Source: CALBZH01 sp964538515 | GTDB taxonomy: Bacteria; Desulfobacterota; Syntrophobacteria; Syntrophobacterales; Syntrophobacteraceae | Length of the DNA stretch: 64,000 bases | Direction: 5' to 3' | NCBI GenBank assembly: GCA_964538515.1 | Contig: CAZIEW010000024.1 | Span: 1 to 64,000, forward strand | Position numbers and translations under genes: made by a program | Part shown: piece by piece, positions 18,501-27,280 of the stretch | Position numbering within the stretch: position 1 is the first letter of the stretch | Layout of the letters: every line of letters starts with the position of its first letter | Notes under the pieces: generated by a model | Seen by the model: only the letters and a program-made list of their open reading frames with translations | Told to the model about the DNA's origin: nothing | Database searches by the model: none

Positions 18501-18911
18501 ATGACAGAGCAATCTGCGCGGCACAGCGTACAGCAGGGTGGCGCTTCGGGAGAAGAATGCCGGTTTCGCGCGAAAGAGCGGCTCCATTGCTCCGAGGACT
18601 ACCAGAGAGTAAAGAGAACCGCTAGACGATTTCGCACGACACATTTCGGCGTCAATGTGGCGTTCAACGATGTGGGATACCATCGGCTGGGACTCGTGGT
18701 CCAGAAACGCTTTTTTGACGCCGTTCGCAGAAACCGGATCAAGCGCTGCCTGAGGGAATGGTTCAGATGCCACAAGCAGGAGATCCCTCCGCCGGGCAGA
18801 GATATCGTGATCATCGCCCGCTCCGGAGCCGAACGCCTCAAAACCGCTGAAATCGCTCTTGAGCTTTTTGACGCCGTGATCTCTCGATTGGGTACCGACC
18901 GAAATGGTTAA
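18501..18911 (+). CDS. rnpA: Ribonuclease P protein component
   Basis: Protein subunit of RNase P, which trims the 5' leader of tRNAs together with the rnpB RNA. The 136-residue protein has the conserved N-terminal RLHCSEDYQRVKRTARRFRTTHFGV, the central GLVVQKRFFDAVRRNRIKRCLREWFR with the RNR RNA-binding motif, and the C-terminal DIVIIAR strand. The N-terminus before residue 25 is longer than usual and may be non-conserved. The start codon follows the rpmH stop directly; its end overlaps yidD by eight bases. Confidence 0.95.
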   Translation: MTEQSARHSVQQGGASGEECRFRAKERLHCSEDYQRVKRTARRFRTTHFGVNVAFNDVGYHRLGLVVQKRFFDAVRRNRIKRCLREWFRCHKQEIPPPGRDIVIIARSGAERLKTAEIALELFDAVISRLGTDRNG

Positions 18912-19140
18912 ATCGAGCCTACTCTTTCTCATCCGGTTCTACCGGAATTATCTCTCGCCGCTCAAAGGACCGACCTGCCGGTTCTATCCCTCATGCTCTC
19001 AGTACGCGTACGACGCCCTCGTGGTCCATGGGACGGTGAAAGGGCTTTGCTATGCACTCTGGCGCCTCTTGAAATGCCATCCATTGCACCCCGGCGGCTA
19101 CGATCCCGTCATCAAACCGGGCCCCCGCAGCTCGCGTTGA
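18904..19140 (+). CDS. yidD: Membrane protein insertion efficiency factor YidD
   Basis: Small membrane-associated protein that assists YidC-dependent insertion. The 78-residue sequence has the invariant pattern IRFYRNYLSPLKGPTCRFYPSCSQYAYDAL, with the two conserved Cys residues, and the C-terminal RLLKCHPLHPGGYDPV. It overlaps rnpA and precedes yidC, the usual order. Confidence 0.97.
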   Translation: MVKSSLLFLIRFYRNYLSPLKGPTCRFYPSCSQYAYDALVVHGTVKGLCYALWRLLKCHPLHPGGYDPVIKPGPRSSR

Positions 19141-19166
19141 ATCCACTTTACATGGAGTCCAGCTGA

Positions 19167-20849
19167 ATGGAAAAAAGGGCTATCGTTGCACTCGTCTTAT
19201 CACTGCTCGTGCTGGTTTTCTGGGAGTACTACTTCGGCATCATGAAGCCTGCACCGCCTCCGCCACAGCAGCAGACAAGCCAGGAGAAGGAACCCGCTCC
19301 AACGGCACCAAGCCCGCAGCCCCAACTGGCGCCCCTCATTGAGTCTCTCAATCCCGCCACGGTTTCGGAAGATCGCCTCAAACAGATGAGCCAGCAGTTC
19401 CCCCATTGGACACTCGACACCCCCCTCTACACCGCACAGATACTTGCTTCGGGTGCCCGCTTCGGCTCCGTGCGGTTGAAGCACTTCCGGCAGGAGATTG
19501 CACCGGACTCCCCGCCCATGCAGCTCATTTCGGCGCTGAGGAGCGGCTATCTTCCCGGAGCAGTGGATCTCCTGCATCACCCCGACTACCAGCTCTCCAC
19601 CATTCCCTTCAGCTCCGATAGTCCGGCAGAGGTCACGGTCGATCCTGCGGGCGGCACCAAGGCGGTGACCTTCGCAGGAGAAGTGCCGGGCCGATTGCGG
19701 GTAACCAAAACCCTCAGTCTGAATGGGGATTCGTATGCCAGCGATCTCGAAATTCGTGTCAAGAACCTTGGCATCGACAAGATCACCGATCAGCTGGGTC
19801 TGAGCTTTTACTTTGAGCCTTATGCGTCCGCCGAGCACGAAAGCTCGTACAACCAATCCATCCTGTCGAGCTTCGAAAAGGGCGGGCTGACGACCCACGC
19901 CTTCAAGGACCTGGCCAAGAAGGATCTCCAGCTTAAGGCCCCGATCGACTGGATCGGTTATGAGAACAACTACTTCATTCAGGCTCTCATTCCCCTCGAG
20001 GATAAGGGGTACCAGCTCGTTGCCCGGGTGATGGACCCCAACAGGCAATTGATCCGAGTCGTTTACCTCACCGACCCGTTTGAAGTGGACTCGAGCCAGG
20101 AAGTCGTCTTCAAGCTGCGGCTTTATTTTGGACCCAAAGAACTGGGGCCCCTCGCGAAGGCCGAGCACAACCTCGCCAAAGCCGTCGACTACGGCTGGTT
20201 CACGTTCATTGCCAAGCCGCTCCTTCACGTCCTGAATTTCTTCTACCGCTATACGCACAATTACGGCTGGGCGATCATCATCGTGACGCTGCTCATCAAG
20301 ATCATCTTCTGGCCGTTGACGCAGAAGAGCTTCGAATCCATGCAGCGAATGAAGAAGCTCCAGCCCAGGATCGCCGAGCTTCGCGAGCGCTTCAAGGACG
20401 ACAAGGAGAAGCTCAACACGGAGCTGATGGCGCTCTACAAGAGCTACAAGGTCAATCCCTTGGGCGGGTGCCTGCCCATGGTGCTGCAGATTCCAGTGTT
20501 TTTCGCCTTTTATCGGATGCTCAACGGGGCCGTTGAGCTGCGACACCAGCCGTTCATGCTCTGGGTGAATGACCTAACGGCCCCCGACCGGTTGTGGATC
20601 GGTTTCAACATTCCCTATCTTGGCCCTGGTCTTCCCGTACTGACCCTGCTCATGGGCGCGACCATGTTTTTGCAGCAGAAAATGACACCGTCTGCGGGCG
20701 ATCCAAGGCAAGACCAGATCATGCTGTTGATGCCGGTTGTCTTCACCGTCATGTTTATCAACTTCCCATCAGGTCTTGTGCTATACTGGCTCATCAACAA
20801 CATCCTGTCCATTGCGCAGCAGTACCTGATCAATCGGCGAGCCGCTTGA
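19167..20849 (+). CDS. yidC: Membrane protein insertase YidC
   Basis: Inserts and folds inner-membrane proteins with or without SecYEG. The 560-residue protein is of the long Gram-negative type. It has an N-terminal membrane segment (about 5-24), a Pro- and Gln-rich linker, a large periplasmic beta-supersandwich domain (about 70-345), then the five-helix core. Core motifs include YGWAIIIVTLLIKIIFWPL and, near residue 440, NPLGGCLPMVLQIPVFFAFY; the conserved hydrophilic-groove Arg is in this domain. It lies between yidD and jag. Confidence 0.97.
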   Translation: MEKRAIVALVLSLLVLVFWEYYFGIMKPAPPPPQQQTSQEKEPAPTAPSPQPQLAPLIESLNPATVSEDRLKQMSQQFPHWTLDTPLYTAQILASGARFGSVRLKHFRQEIAPDSPPMQLISALRSGYLPGAVDLLHHPDYQLSTIPFSSDSPAEVTVDPAGGTKAVTFAGEVPGRLRVTKTLSLNGDSYASDLEIRVKNLGIDKITDQLGLSFYFEPYASAEHESSYNQSILSSFEKGGLTTHAFKDLAKKDLQLKAPIDWIGYENNYFIQALIPLEDKGYQLVARVMDPNRQLIRVVYLTDPFEVDSSQEVVFKLRLYFGPKELGPLAKAEHNLAKAVDYGWFTFIAKPLLHVLNFFYRYTHNYGWAIIIVTLLIKIIFWPLTQKSFESMQRMKKLQPRIAELRERFKDDKEKLNTELMALYKSYKVNPLGGCLPMVLQIPVFFAFYRMLNGAVELRHQPFMLWVNDLTAPDRLWIGFNIPYLGPGLPVLTLLMGATMFLQQKMTPSAGDPRQDQIMLLMPVVFTVMFINFPSGLVLYWLINNILSIAQQYLINRRAA

Positions 20850-20911
20850 CTTCGTCCTTAATCACGCTGGGCGGCGGAGAGCCGCCTTGTCGGACTCGCC
20901 ACGGAGGAAAC

Positions 20912-21592
20912 ATGTCTACCCTCGAAATCGAAGGAAAATCCGTCGAGGAGGCCATCGCGGTGGCCTGCGAGAAGTTGAAGCTCTCCCGGGAGCAGTTGGA
21001 CGTTGAGGTCGTTTCCAAGGGGTCCTCCGGGATTTTTGGCATTGTGGGCGCCAAGAAGGCGAAAATCCGGGTTACGGCCAAAGTGGCCCCTGTCGAAGCG
21101 GGCGCAGAGAGTGCCAAGCGAATCCTGACGGAAATCCTGAAGCATGTGGATATCCCGACGGTTGTCGAAGCTGAGGTGCGGGAAGGCATCGTCTATCTCA
21201 ACATCATCAGCAACGGATCCGGACTCCTCATTGGAAAGCGCGGCAAGACCCTCAACTCGCTCCAGTACCTGGTGGGCAAGATTCTCCAGCGGGATTTTTC
21301 CGAAGGCCTTGCCGTCGTCGTGGATACCGAAGACTACCGATCCAAACGCGAGTCCAGCCTTGTGGAGCTTGCCCAGGAGCTGGCCGACAAGGTCAAGAAA
21401 TCTGGACGCCCACTCACCACCGGGCCCATGAATGCGCAGGACCGGCGTGTGATTCACCTCGCGCTCAAAGAGACGTCCGACATTCGGACCAAGAGCAAAG
21501 GCGAAGGGAACCTCCGCAGAGTGGTCATCTACCCGGTGAAGCGTGCCAAACGGCCCCGCAAAGATGACAGTGCTGCGGAAAAGCAGGAGTAA
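20912..21592 (+). CDS. jag: Jag/KhpB RNA-binding protein (Jag_N-KH-R3H)
   Basis: RNA-binding regulator often linked to cell elongation and division. The 226-residue protein has the Jag_N domain (about 1-50; SGIFGIVGAKKAKIRV), a KH domain (about 75-150; LLIGKRGKTLNSLQYLVGKIL) and an R3H domain (about 160-215; MNAQDRRVIHLAL, then the R-x3-H stretch). GGAGG precedes the chosen ATG; a longer frame reading back into yidC is not credible. It forms part of the rpmH-rnpA-yidD-yidC-jag-mnmE-rsmG run. Confidence 0.95.
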   Translation: MSTLEIEGKSVEEAIAVACEKLKLSREQLDVEVVSKGSSGIFGIVGAKKAKIRVTAKVAPVEAGAESAKRILTEILKHVDIPTVVEAEVREGIVYLNIISNGSGLLIGKRGKTLNSLQYLVGKILQRDFSEGLAVVVDTEDYRSKRESSLVELAQELADKVKKSGRPLTTGPMNAQDRRVIHLALKETSDIRTKSKGEGNLRRVVIYPVKRAKRPRKDDSAAEKQE

Positions 21593-21619
21593 ACGGAGAA
21601 CCCCTTCCTCTCGCAGCCC

Positions 21620-23026
21620 ATGGCTCATTATCTCCACACCCATGACACCATTTGCGCCATTGCCACTCCCGTTGGCGAAGGCGGGATCGGAATCATCAAG
21701 ATCAGCGGCCCGGACGCCTTCTCCGTGGCCGCTGATCTTTTCCGGCGGTCCCATGGCGCTCGGCCTGTTCTCGAGCCATTTCGCCTCCACCATGGCTGGA
21801 TCCGCGACCCTCTTAGCGACGAGACCGTAGACGAGGTTCTCCTTGCGGCCATGCCCGGCCCTCGAAGCTACACGGGCGAGGACGTCGTCGAGATCAACTG
21901 TCACAGCGGCTTCGCGGTTCTGGATCGCATCCTGGAGCTCGTGCTCGCTCGAGGACTCAGGATGGCCGAGCCCGGCGAGTTCACCCGCAGGGCCTTCCTC
22001 AACGGACGCATCGACCTCACCCGCGCCGAGGCGGTCATCGACCTCATTCACTCCAGGACCCGCAGGAGTCTCGACTGTGCCGCCCAACAGCTGAGCGGCG
22101 GGATAGGGAAGGCGGTCGAAGCATTTCACGACCGGGTGATTGCCATCGAAGCCGCGCTCGAAGCGACCATCGATTTTGCCGATGACCTCGATGAGGAAGC
22201 CGTCGAGGAGGGCAAGTCCCTTTCCAGCCGCATCCAAGACGAGCTGATCCTTCCCCTCAGGGAATGGATTCGTCGCGCAGACGAAGGCAGGCTCCTTCGG
22301 GAAGGATTGAAGATCGTCCTCGTTGGAAGGCCCAACGTCGGGAAATCTTCCCTGCTCAACGGTCTCGTGGGCCGTGACCGGGCCATCGTCACCCCCATCC
22401 CCGGGACAACCCGCGACGTCGTCGAAGATTCCTTCACCGTGTCCGGCACCCTGGTGCGTGTTCTGGACACGGCCGGCCTGCGCCGGGAGCCTGACCCCAT
22501 CGAGGCCCTCGGCATGGAGCGAGCCAGAACATCCCTGGAAGAGGCTGATTTGATCCTCTGGGTCCTCGATCAGAGCGAGCCCCTGTCGGCTGAAGACGAA
22601 GCGGCCCGCGAGCTCATTGGAGCCCGGCCCCATTTGATCGTGCTAAACAAGGCCGACCGTCCGCCCGTCCTTCATGCGGACGACGTGGCCGCTCGGTTTA
22701 CGGATTCAAGCCCCAGCATTTCGCTTTCAGCGCTCGCGCCGGCCGACATCGAGCGGCTTAAGGCCACCCTGGAAGCTCTCCTCCTGCGTCGGCCGATCGA
22801 AACGCTTGGATCTGCGGTTGTTCCGAACCTGCGCCACAAACGGTTGATGCAGGCTGCGGTGGCTTCCCTAGAGCGTGCGGTCGAGACCCTGGCGACCGGG
22901 AGCAGCCCCGATCTGACGGCTTTGGAAGTGCGCGCTGCCCGGCTGGAGCTTGAAGCCATCCTGGGGCTGGACGGGAGCGATGAGGTCCTGGACCAGATCT
23001 TCTCTCAGTTTTGCATCGGGAAATGA
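21620..23026 (+). CDS. mnmE: tRNA modification GTPase MnmE
   Basis: With MnmG it makes the cmnm5 or nm5 modification on wobble uridine of several tRNAs. The 468-residue protein has an N-terminal tetrahydrofolate-binding domain (about 1-120), a helical domain, and an inserted G domain. G domain motifs: GRPNVGKSS at 236-244, TTRD, DTAGLR and NKAD. The C-terminus is the required CIGK with C465. The partner mnmG, often adjacent, is not in this window. The stop codon overlaps an ATG that could start rsmG. Confidence 0.97.
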   Translation: MAHYLHTHDTICAIATPVGEGGIGIIKISGPDAFSVAADLFRRSHGARPVLEPFRLHHGWIRDPLSDETVDEVLLAAMPGPRSYTGEDVVEINCHSGFAVLDRILELVLARGLRMAEPGEFTRRAFLNGRIDLTRAEAVIDLIHSRTRRSLDCAAQQLSGGIGKAVEAFHDRVIAIEAALEATIDFADDLDEEAVEEGKSLSSRIQDELILPLREWIRRADEGRLLREGLKIVLVGRPNVGKSSLLNGLVGRDRAIVTPIPGTTRDVVEDSFTVSGTLVRVLDTAGLRREPDPIEALGMERARTSLEEADLILWVLDQSEPLSAEDEAARELIGARPHLIVLNKADRPPVLHADDVAARFTDSSPSISLSALAPADIERLKATLEALLLRRPIETLGSAVVPNLRHKRLMQAAVASLERAVETLATGSSPDLTALEVRAARLELEAILGLDGSDEVLDQIFSQFCIGK

Positions 23027-23043
23027 GCCGAGGCGAGGTCGCT

Positions 23044-23733
23044 ATGCAGGAGGAGGAATTCACTGCCGCGCTGATTCAGCACGCGCTCGACCAAGGGATG
23101 ACCTTGCCTCCCCAATCGGTTCGGCTATGCCTGCAGCACGTATCACTCATGCTGGAATGGAACCGCCGCACCAACCTCACGCGCGTCACGGATCTCGAAG
23201 ACATTCTTGCCCGCCACATTCTGGATTCCCTGCTTCCTTCCCGGTGGCTCCCGTCGGCAGGCGTGGGCGCCGACATCGGAAGCGGGGCGGGGTTTCCAGG
23301 CGTCGTGATCGCCATCACCCGTCCCAACCTCGCCATGACCCTGATCGAGAGCAACCGCAAGAAGGCGAGCTTCCTCACCGTCCTGAAAACGCAGCTCCGC
23401 CTTTCCAACTTGAGCGTGTTTCATGGAGCGTGGGAGGACTGGCTGAGGACAACAACGGGGCAGGGGCACCCCCCGGTGGATTGTATGACGATGCGCGCCG
23501 TCAGGCTGGAACGGGAGCACCTCTCCGACCTTGCCGCAAACGGCCTTCGGCCCGGAGGAATCTTCGCCTACTGGGCCGGCCCCGCGGAGCGGGAAGCCGA
23601 TGGACGGATCCAGGAAGCGTGGTCCGAGTCGCGAGTCGTTCAGATGCTGGAGCCCATCCCCTACACCTTGCCTCACGGCAAAGGCGAGCATCGGCTCTTC
23701 CGCTGGATTCGCAAACCGATCAGCGCCTCCTGA
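23044..23733 (+). CDS. rsmG: 16S rRNA (guanine-N7) methyltransferase RsmG
   Basis: Methylates G527 of 16S rRNA using S-adenosylmethionine. The 229-residue protein has the GidB fold with KxxNLTR-like NRRTNLTRVTD, the SAM-binding loop ADIGSGAGFPGVVIAI and the helix ESNRKKASFL. The chosen start follows GAGGCGAGG; an alternative ATG at 23023 overlaps the mnmE stop and would add seven residues. It is the last gene of its operon and converges on pncB with a 19-base gap, where I see no clear terminator. Confidence 0.94.
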   Translation: MQEEEFTAALIQHALDQGMTLPPQSVRLCLQHVSLMLEWNRRTNLTRVTDLEDILARHILDSLLPSRWLPSAGVGADIGSGAGFPGVVIAITRPNLAMTLIESNRKKASFLTVLKTQLRLSNLSVFHGAWEDWLRTTTGQGHPPVDCMTMRAVRLEREHLSDLAANGLRPGGIFAYWAGPAEREADGRIQEAWSESRVVQMLEPIPYTLPHGKGEHRLFRWIRKPISAS

Positions 23734-23752
23734 ATGCTTCGAGCCAACCCGT

Positions 23753-25117
23753 TCAGACCAGCTCGACCGCCGCAACCCTCTTCTCCGTCGCCTCCTCCAG
23801 AGCCCGAAGCCCCGGCCCGATCGCGACCGGATACGGGGACGTCTTGTGGATCGACCGGTAGCACCGGGGAAGCGCCTTCCTCTCCGCCTCGAGCCGGGAC
23901 CGTATCGTCTCCAGCGACTCCGCCCCACGGACGACGCGCCCGCCCTCGATCACCGTCTCGAGGAGGCCCTCTCCCCCGGGGGCGGGCTCAGACAGGAGGC
24001 ACAGCTCATCATGATCCAAGGTGCCGTCTGGTCTTCTGAAGCGGTAAACCTGCTTCTTCCCCACCCAGGTCTTCTTGCCCGTACTGAGCTTGAGCAGCGG
24101 CCGGGCGCCATATTCGACCAGCTTGTAGGCGATGTCGAAATAGGGGGCATCGGCGGAGACCCCCATGCGGGTGCCCACCGCAAACAGGTCTATGGCAGCC
24201 CCCGCATCGATCAGGTCAGCGATCCGGAATTCATCAAGATTGCCACTAGCGAGGATTCGCACTCCCGCAAAGCCGGCCTCATCCAGGATTCGGCGGACCT
24301 CGAGGCTCAGCGCCGCCAGATCACCGCTGTCCAGCCGCACCCCCGCCAGGGACCTGCCGCGATCGGCGAGGGATCGGGCGATCTCCACGGCTTTTCTCGC
24401 CCCGGAAACCGTATCGTAGGTGTCGATGAGGAGCACCGTGTTGTCCGGAAAAGCTTCGGCATAGGCTCGAAAGGCATCCATCTCCGTCGGGAAGCTCGTC
24501 ACGTAGGAATGCGCCATGGTGCCGAAGACGGGAATCGAATAGAGCTTGCCGGCCAGCACGTTGCTGCTTCCCCAAAAACCGGCCAGGTAGCTGGCACGGG
24601 CCGCTTTGAGGCCGGCGTCGATTCCGTGCGTTCGCCGAAGCCCGAAATCGATGATCCCACGGCCTTGCGCCGCCTCGACGCACCGGACCGCCTTGCTCGC
24701 AATCAGGGTCTCCAACTGGATGACGTTGATGAGGAGGGTCTCGAGGAGCTGCCCTTCAATGATCGGTGCGCTCACCTCGAGGATCGGCTCGTTGGCGAAA
24801 AAAATGCGGCCTTCGGGAATCGCCCGGACGGTCCCCGTGAACCGAAACCCTTGCAGGTAATCGAGGAACGCAGGTGAAAACCGCCCCATCGCTTTCAGGT
24901 AGGCGAGCGAATCCCTCCGAAAGCGATACTGCGGGATGATCTCCAGGAGGTGCTCGAGACCGGACGAAACAAAATAGGACCGACACTCGGGATAGCCTCG
25001 GATAAAGAGGCTGAAGGTCGCCTCCTGGTCCATGGATTCACGAAAGTAGCTGGCGGCCATGGTGAGCTCGTAGAGATCCGTCAGCAGCTCCGGGGCAAGA
25101 TGCTCCCATGGGTTCAT
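23753..25117 (-). CDS. pncB: Nicotinate phosphoribosyltransferase
   Basis: Converts nicotinate and PRPP to nicotinate mononucleotide in the Preiss-Handler NAD salvage route. The 454-residue protein shows family motifs: LLTDLYELTMAASYF at the N-terminus, FGLRRTHGIDAG near the middle, LLIDTYDTVSGA and VRLDSGDL for PRPP binding, and FAVGTRMGVSADAP. AAGGAG precedes the chosen ATG; a longer reading frame reaching 25198 is discarded because it runs into a dispersed repeat. pncA lies upstream on the same strand, supplying the nicotinate substrate. Confidence 0.93.
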   Translation of the reverse strand: MNPWEHLAPELLTDLYELTMAASYFRESMDQEATFSLFIRGYPECRSYFVSSGLEHLLEIIPQYRFRRDSLAYLKAMGRFSPAFLDYLQGFRFTGTVRAIPEGRIFFANEPILEVSAPIIEGQLLETLLINVIQLETLIASKAVRCVEAAQGRGIIDFGLRRTHGIDAGLKAARASYLAGFWGSSNVLAGKLYSIPVFGTMAHSYVTSFPTEMDAFRAYAEAFPDNTVLLIDTYDTVSGARKAVEIARSLADRGRSLAGVRLDSGDLAALSLEVRRILDEAGFAGVRILASGNLDEFRIADLIDAGAAIDLFAVGTRMGVSADAPYFDIAYKLVEYGARPLLKLSTGKKTWVGKKQVYRFRRPDGTLDHDELCLLSEPAPGGEGLLETVIEGGRVVRGAESLETIRSRLEAERKALPRCYRSIHKTSPYPVAIGPGLRALEEATEKRVAAVELV

Positions 25118-25132
25118 GACGACTCCTTCCTC

Positions 25133-25372
25133 GAGACACGGATGAGCAGGGATAAGAAAACAAGACACGGATGGACACGGATGCTCCCGACGGAGCAATC
25201 GGGGTCCTGCTCCGAAGAGTCCCCCGCATCCCTCCCGTAGAACTTCTCATCAAAGGCAATCCGTGTCCACCTCGTTTTCCAGCGCCTCCACCCTTAAATC
25301 CCGTCCAAACCATCAACCCCTTCCATCTGGCCCCTTAGCCGTGTCCTTCCGTGTCCATCCGTGTCTCTCGTG
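25133..25372. repeat. Inverted copies of an ACACGGA-rich dispersed repeat
   Basis: The left arm GACACGGATGGACACGGATG (25164-25183) and a related copy at 25133-25150 face the right arm at 25339-25366. The right arm's reverse complement shares GACACGGATGGACACGGA with the left arm, and another short copy is at 25259-25275. Arms are about 155 bases apart. The right arm supplies the last dozen codons of pncA, and a related fragment occurs at 63906-63926. The origin of the repeat is unknown to me. Confidence 0.75.
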
Positions 25373-25919
25373 CGGGCTTTCCGTCCCAGCACCGCGTCCG
25401 CACCATCCGGGCACCGTAGACGCGCTCCATGCGCTTCAAGGCAAAACCATGGGCTTCCGCGTCGAAGTCCGCCACGGCATCAACGGGAACGACGGGGGTG
25501 TATTCGCGATTGCGCAGGTCGCCGACGGTGTCCATCACACAAATGGAAGTGACCACGCCCGTGACCCAGACTTCTTCGGGGGCCGTTTCCGCGAGGAGAC
25601 GGTCGAGGATTGTCCCGTAGAAGGCGGAGAAGCGCGTTTTCTCAAACACATGGCTTCCCGGGGGCGGTGTCAGGGCCGGCAGGATCTCAGCGCCCCAGGA
25701 GCCCCGCACGGCATGAGGCCTAAAGAGCTGAAATTCTTTGTCGTTTGCGCAATGCGCGTCGCATGCGAAGAGAACGGAATGCCCGTCCGCGTGGAAGACA
25801 TCGAGGAGGGACCGGATGACCGGGATGATGCGACGGGCATCGTCGCCGCAGTAGAGCGCGCCCCTCGGATCCATAAAATCATTAAGCATATCAATAACTA
25901 ATAGAGCCTTCCGCATCAT
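25335..25919 (-). CDS. pncA: Nicotinamidase / isochorismatase-family cysteine hydrolase
   Basis: Likely deamidates nicotinamide to nicotinate. In the 194-residue form the catalytic triad is visible as D10 (LLVIDMLNDF), K94 (FEKTRFSAF) and C127 (VTSICVMD). The nicotinamidase-type metal ligands D54, H56 and H69 are also present, which favours nicotinamidase over other isochorismatase relatives. GGAGAG lies before a doubled ATG. The partner pncB follows 217 bases downstream. The last residues (ARETRMDTEGHG) are encoded by the dispersed repeat, so the original C-terminus may have been replaced. Confidence 0.88.
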   Translation of the reverse strand: MMRKALLVIDMLNDFMDPRGALYCGDDARRIIPVIRSLLDVFHADGHSVLFACDAHCANDKEFQLFRPHAVRGSWGAEILPALTPPPGSHVFEKTRFSAFYGTILDRLLAETAPEEVWVTGVVTSICVMDTVGDLRNREYTPVVPVDAVADFDAEAHGFALKRMERVYGARMVRTRCWDGKPARETRMDTEGHG

Positions 25920-26174
25920 AGATCTCTCCAGGTTCTCCCTCCAAGGCCATCCCGATGGAGACCGGAGGATAGCCTTTCCGGATGGTGGGGTGCGCATGCG
26001 TCTTTGGACACAAGCCGAAAGGGCGCACGTGCCGCGGGTCCCAGCCTTGTCGGTTGCGTCCCACCCCTCAAACGGGGTATAGTCTTTGCCGGTATCATAG
26101 CTTTATTGTAGGTAGTGTGGCGCTCGATGAAAAGCGGCTTCGGCCTTGGGTGCTTCATGTGTGGGAGCGGCGCG

Positions 26175-26447
26175 ATGCGTTATGAGCCCATCGAGGTCGA
26201 GACTCGAGATGGCTACCGCACCTCCCAGGAGCCGGCGTCCTTCGTCTGGCGGGGGAAGGTTTACGTGGTTTCGGAGGTCCTCGACCGATGGTACGAAGGG
26301 TACGTCGGTCCCCGACGGGTACCGATGCGCGTTTTCAGGGTGAGCGTCGGCAAGGATGGGGTATTCATCCTGCGATACCATGAGCTCTTTGCATCTTGGA
26401 GCATCCTGGTTAGAGAGACAGGGAAAGGGGAGGGCGTTTCGATGTGA
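26175..26447 (+). CDS. DUF6504-like small protein
   Basis: A 90-residue protein of unknown function. It has the small all-beta pattern I associate with DUF6504: YEPIEVETRDG, then FVWRGKVYVVSEVLDRWYEG and VFRVSVGKDGVFILRYHE. The chosen ATG follows GGAG by eight bases; upstream in-frame codons exist but extend beyond the family pattern. It sits directly upstream of parS and parA, three bases from the parS site, so its 3' end may be bound or silenced by spreading ParB. A possible promoter is TTGCGT/TATAGT (26054-26083, 18-base spacer). Confidence 0.7.
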   Translation: MRYEPIEVETRDGYRTSQEPASFVWRGKVYVVSEVLDRWYEGYVGPRRVPMRVFRVSVGKDGVFILRYHELFASWSILVRETGKGEGVSM

Positions 26448-26449
26448 GG

Positions 26450-26465
26450 TGTTCCACGTGGAACA
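26450..26465. promoter_or_regulatory. parS: parS centromere site
   Basis: TGTTCCACGTGGAACA is a perfect 16-base palindrome matching the bacterial parS consensus, in the form with CC/GG flanking the CACGTG core. It lies 41 bases upstream of parA. ParB loads here as a CTP-dependent clamp and spreads along the DNA. It is the only full match I found in the window. Confidence 0.95.
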
Positions 26466-26506
26466 TTTCACCGCCTGACCCTCCTTCCCCTTGCGAGAAA
26501 GGGATT

Positions 26507-27277
26507 ATGGCCAAAGTCATTGCGATTGCGAATCAAAAAGGCGGCGTCGGCAAGACCACCACCGCGGTCAATCTCGCCGCATCCCTCAGCCAGAAGGGCC
26601 AGCGTGTGCTCCTCGTCGACTGCGACCCCCAAGGGAATGCATCCAGCGGTCTGGGGGTTCGCCTGCAGCCCAATACCCCCTCCTTTCTTTCCTTCCTCCT
26701 CGGCGAAAACGGCCCCACCGGAATCCGAAGGCCCCTTGCACCGCGATTGGATCTCGACCTCCTCCCCTCGGATTCCGCCCTCGCCGCAGCGGAGCTCCGC
26801 CTCCTCTCCTACGATCAGGGAGAGCTTCTGCTTCGCAACCGGCTGAACAGCCTGCGTGACGCCTACGACCTCATCTTTCTCGACTGCCCGCCTTCTTTGG
26901 GCCTTCTCACCGTGAACAGTCTCTGCGCCTGCGACTCCGTGCTCATCCCCCTTCAATGTGAGTATTACGCGCTCGAGGGATTGACCCTCCTTCTCGAAAC
27001 CATCCGCAGGATCAAGCTTCGCCTGAACCCGCACCTCACAATCGAAGGCATCCTCCTCACCATGTTCGACCGCCGAAACAACCTGTCCCACCAGGTCGTC
27101 AAGGAAATCCGAGGACACCTCAACTTCCGCGTTTTTAACGCGATCATTCCACGCAACGTGCGCTTGAGCGAATCCCCCAGCCATGGGCTGCCCGCTCTGT
27201 TGTATGATCCCAATTGTGTCGGGTCGCGCACCTACAGTGAACTGGCCGACGAAATCCTCGCCAATCGAAAGGCTTGA
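26507..27277 (+). CDS. parA: Chromosome partitioning ATPase ParA (Soj)
   Basis: DNA-binding ATPase that drives segregation of ParB-parS complexes. The 256-residue protein starts MAKVIAIANQKGGVGKTT, with the deviant Walker A motif at residues 11-17, followed by VDCDPQGNASSGLG (Walker A') and the Walker B segment FLDCPPSLGLLT. It lacks an N-terminal HTH, as expected for a chromosomal Soj type. It follows parS and is three bases from parB. Confidence 0.97.
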   Translation: MAKVIAIANQKGGVGKTTTAVNLAASLSQKGQRVLLVDCDPQGNASSGLGVRLQPNTPSFLSFLLGENGPTGIRRPLAPRLDLDLLPSDSALAAAELRLLSYDQGELLLRNRLNSLRDAYDLIFLDCPPSLGLLTVNSLCACDSVLIPLQCEYYALEGLTLLLETIRRIKLRLNPHLTIEGILLTMFDRRNNLSHQVVKEIRGHLNFRVFNAIIPRNVRLSESPSHGLPALLYDPNCVGSRTYSELADEILANRKA

Positions 27278-27280
27278 TCC

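Noticed and set aside
19200..20546. A 448-codon open frame on the minus strand
   Set aside because: It is antisense to yidC and shows only low-complexity charged sequence.
20858..22633. A 591-codon open frame on the minus strand
   Set aside because: It lies antisense to jag and mnmE, both clear genes, and its translation shows no family pattern; long shadow frames are expected at this GC content.
23531..24877. A 448-codon open frame on the plus strand
   Set aside because: It is antisense to pncB and has no recognisable domain.
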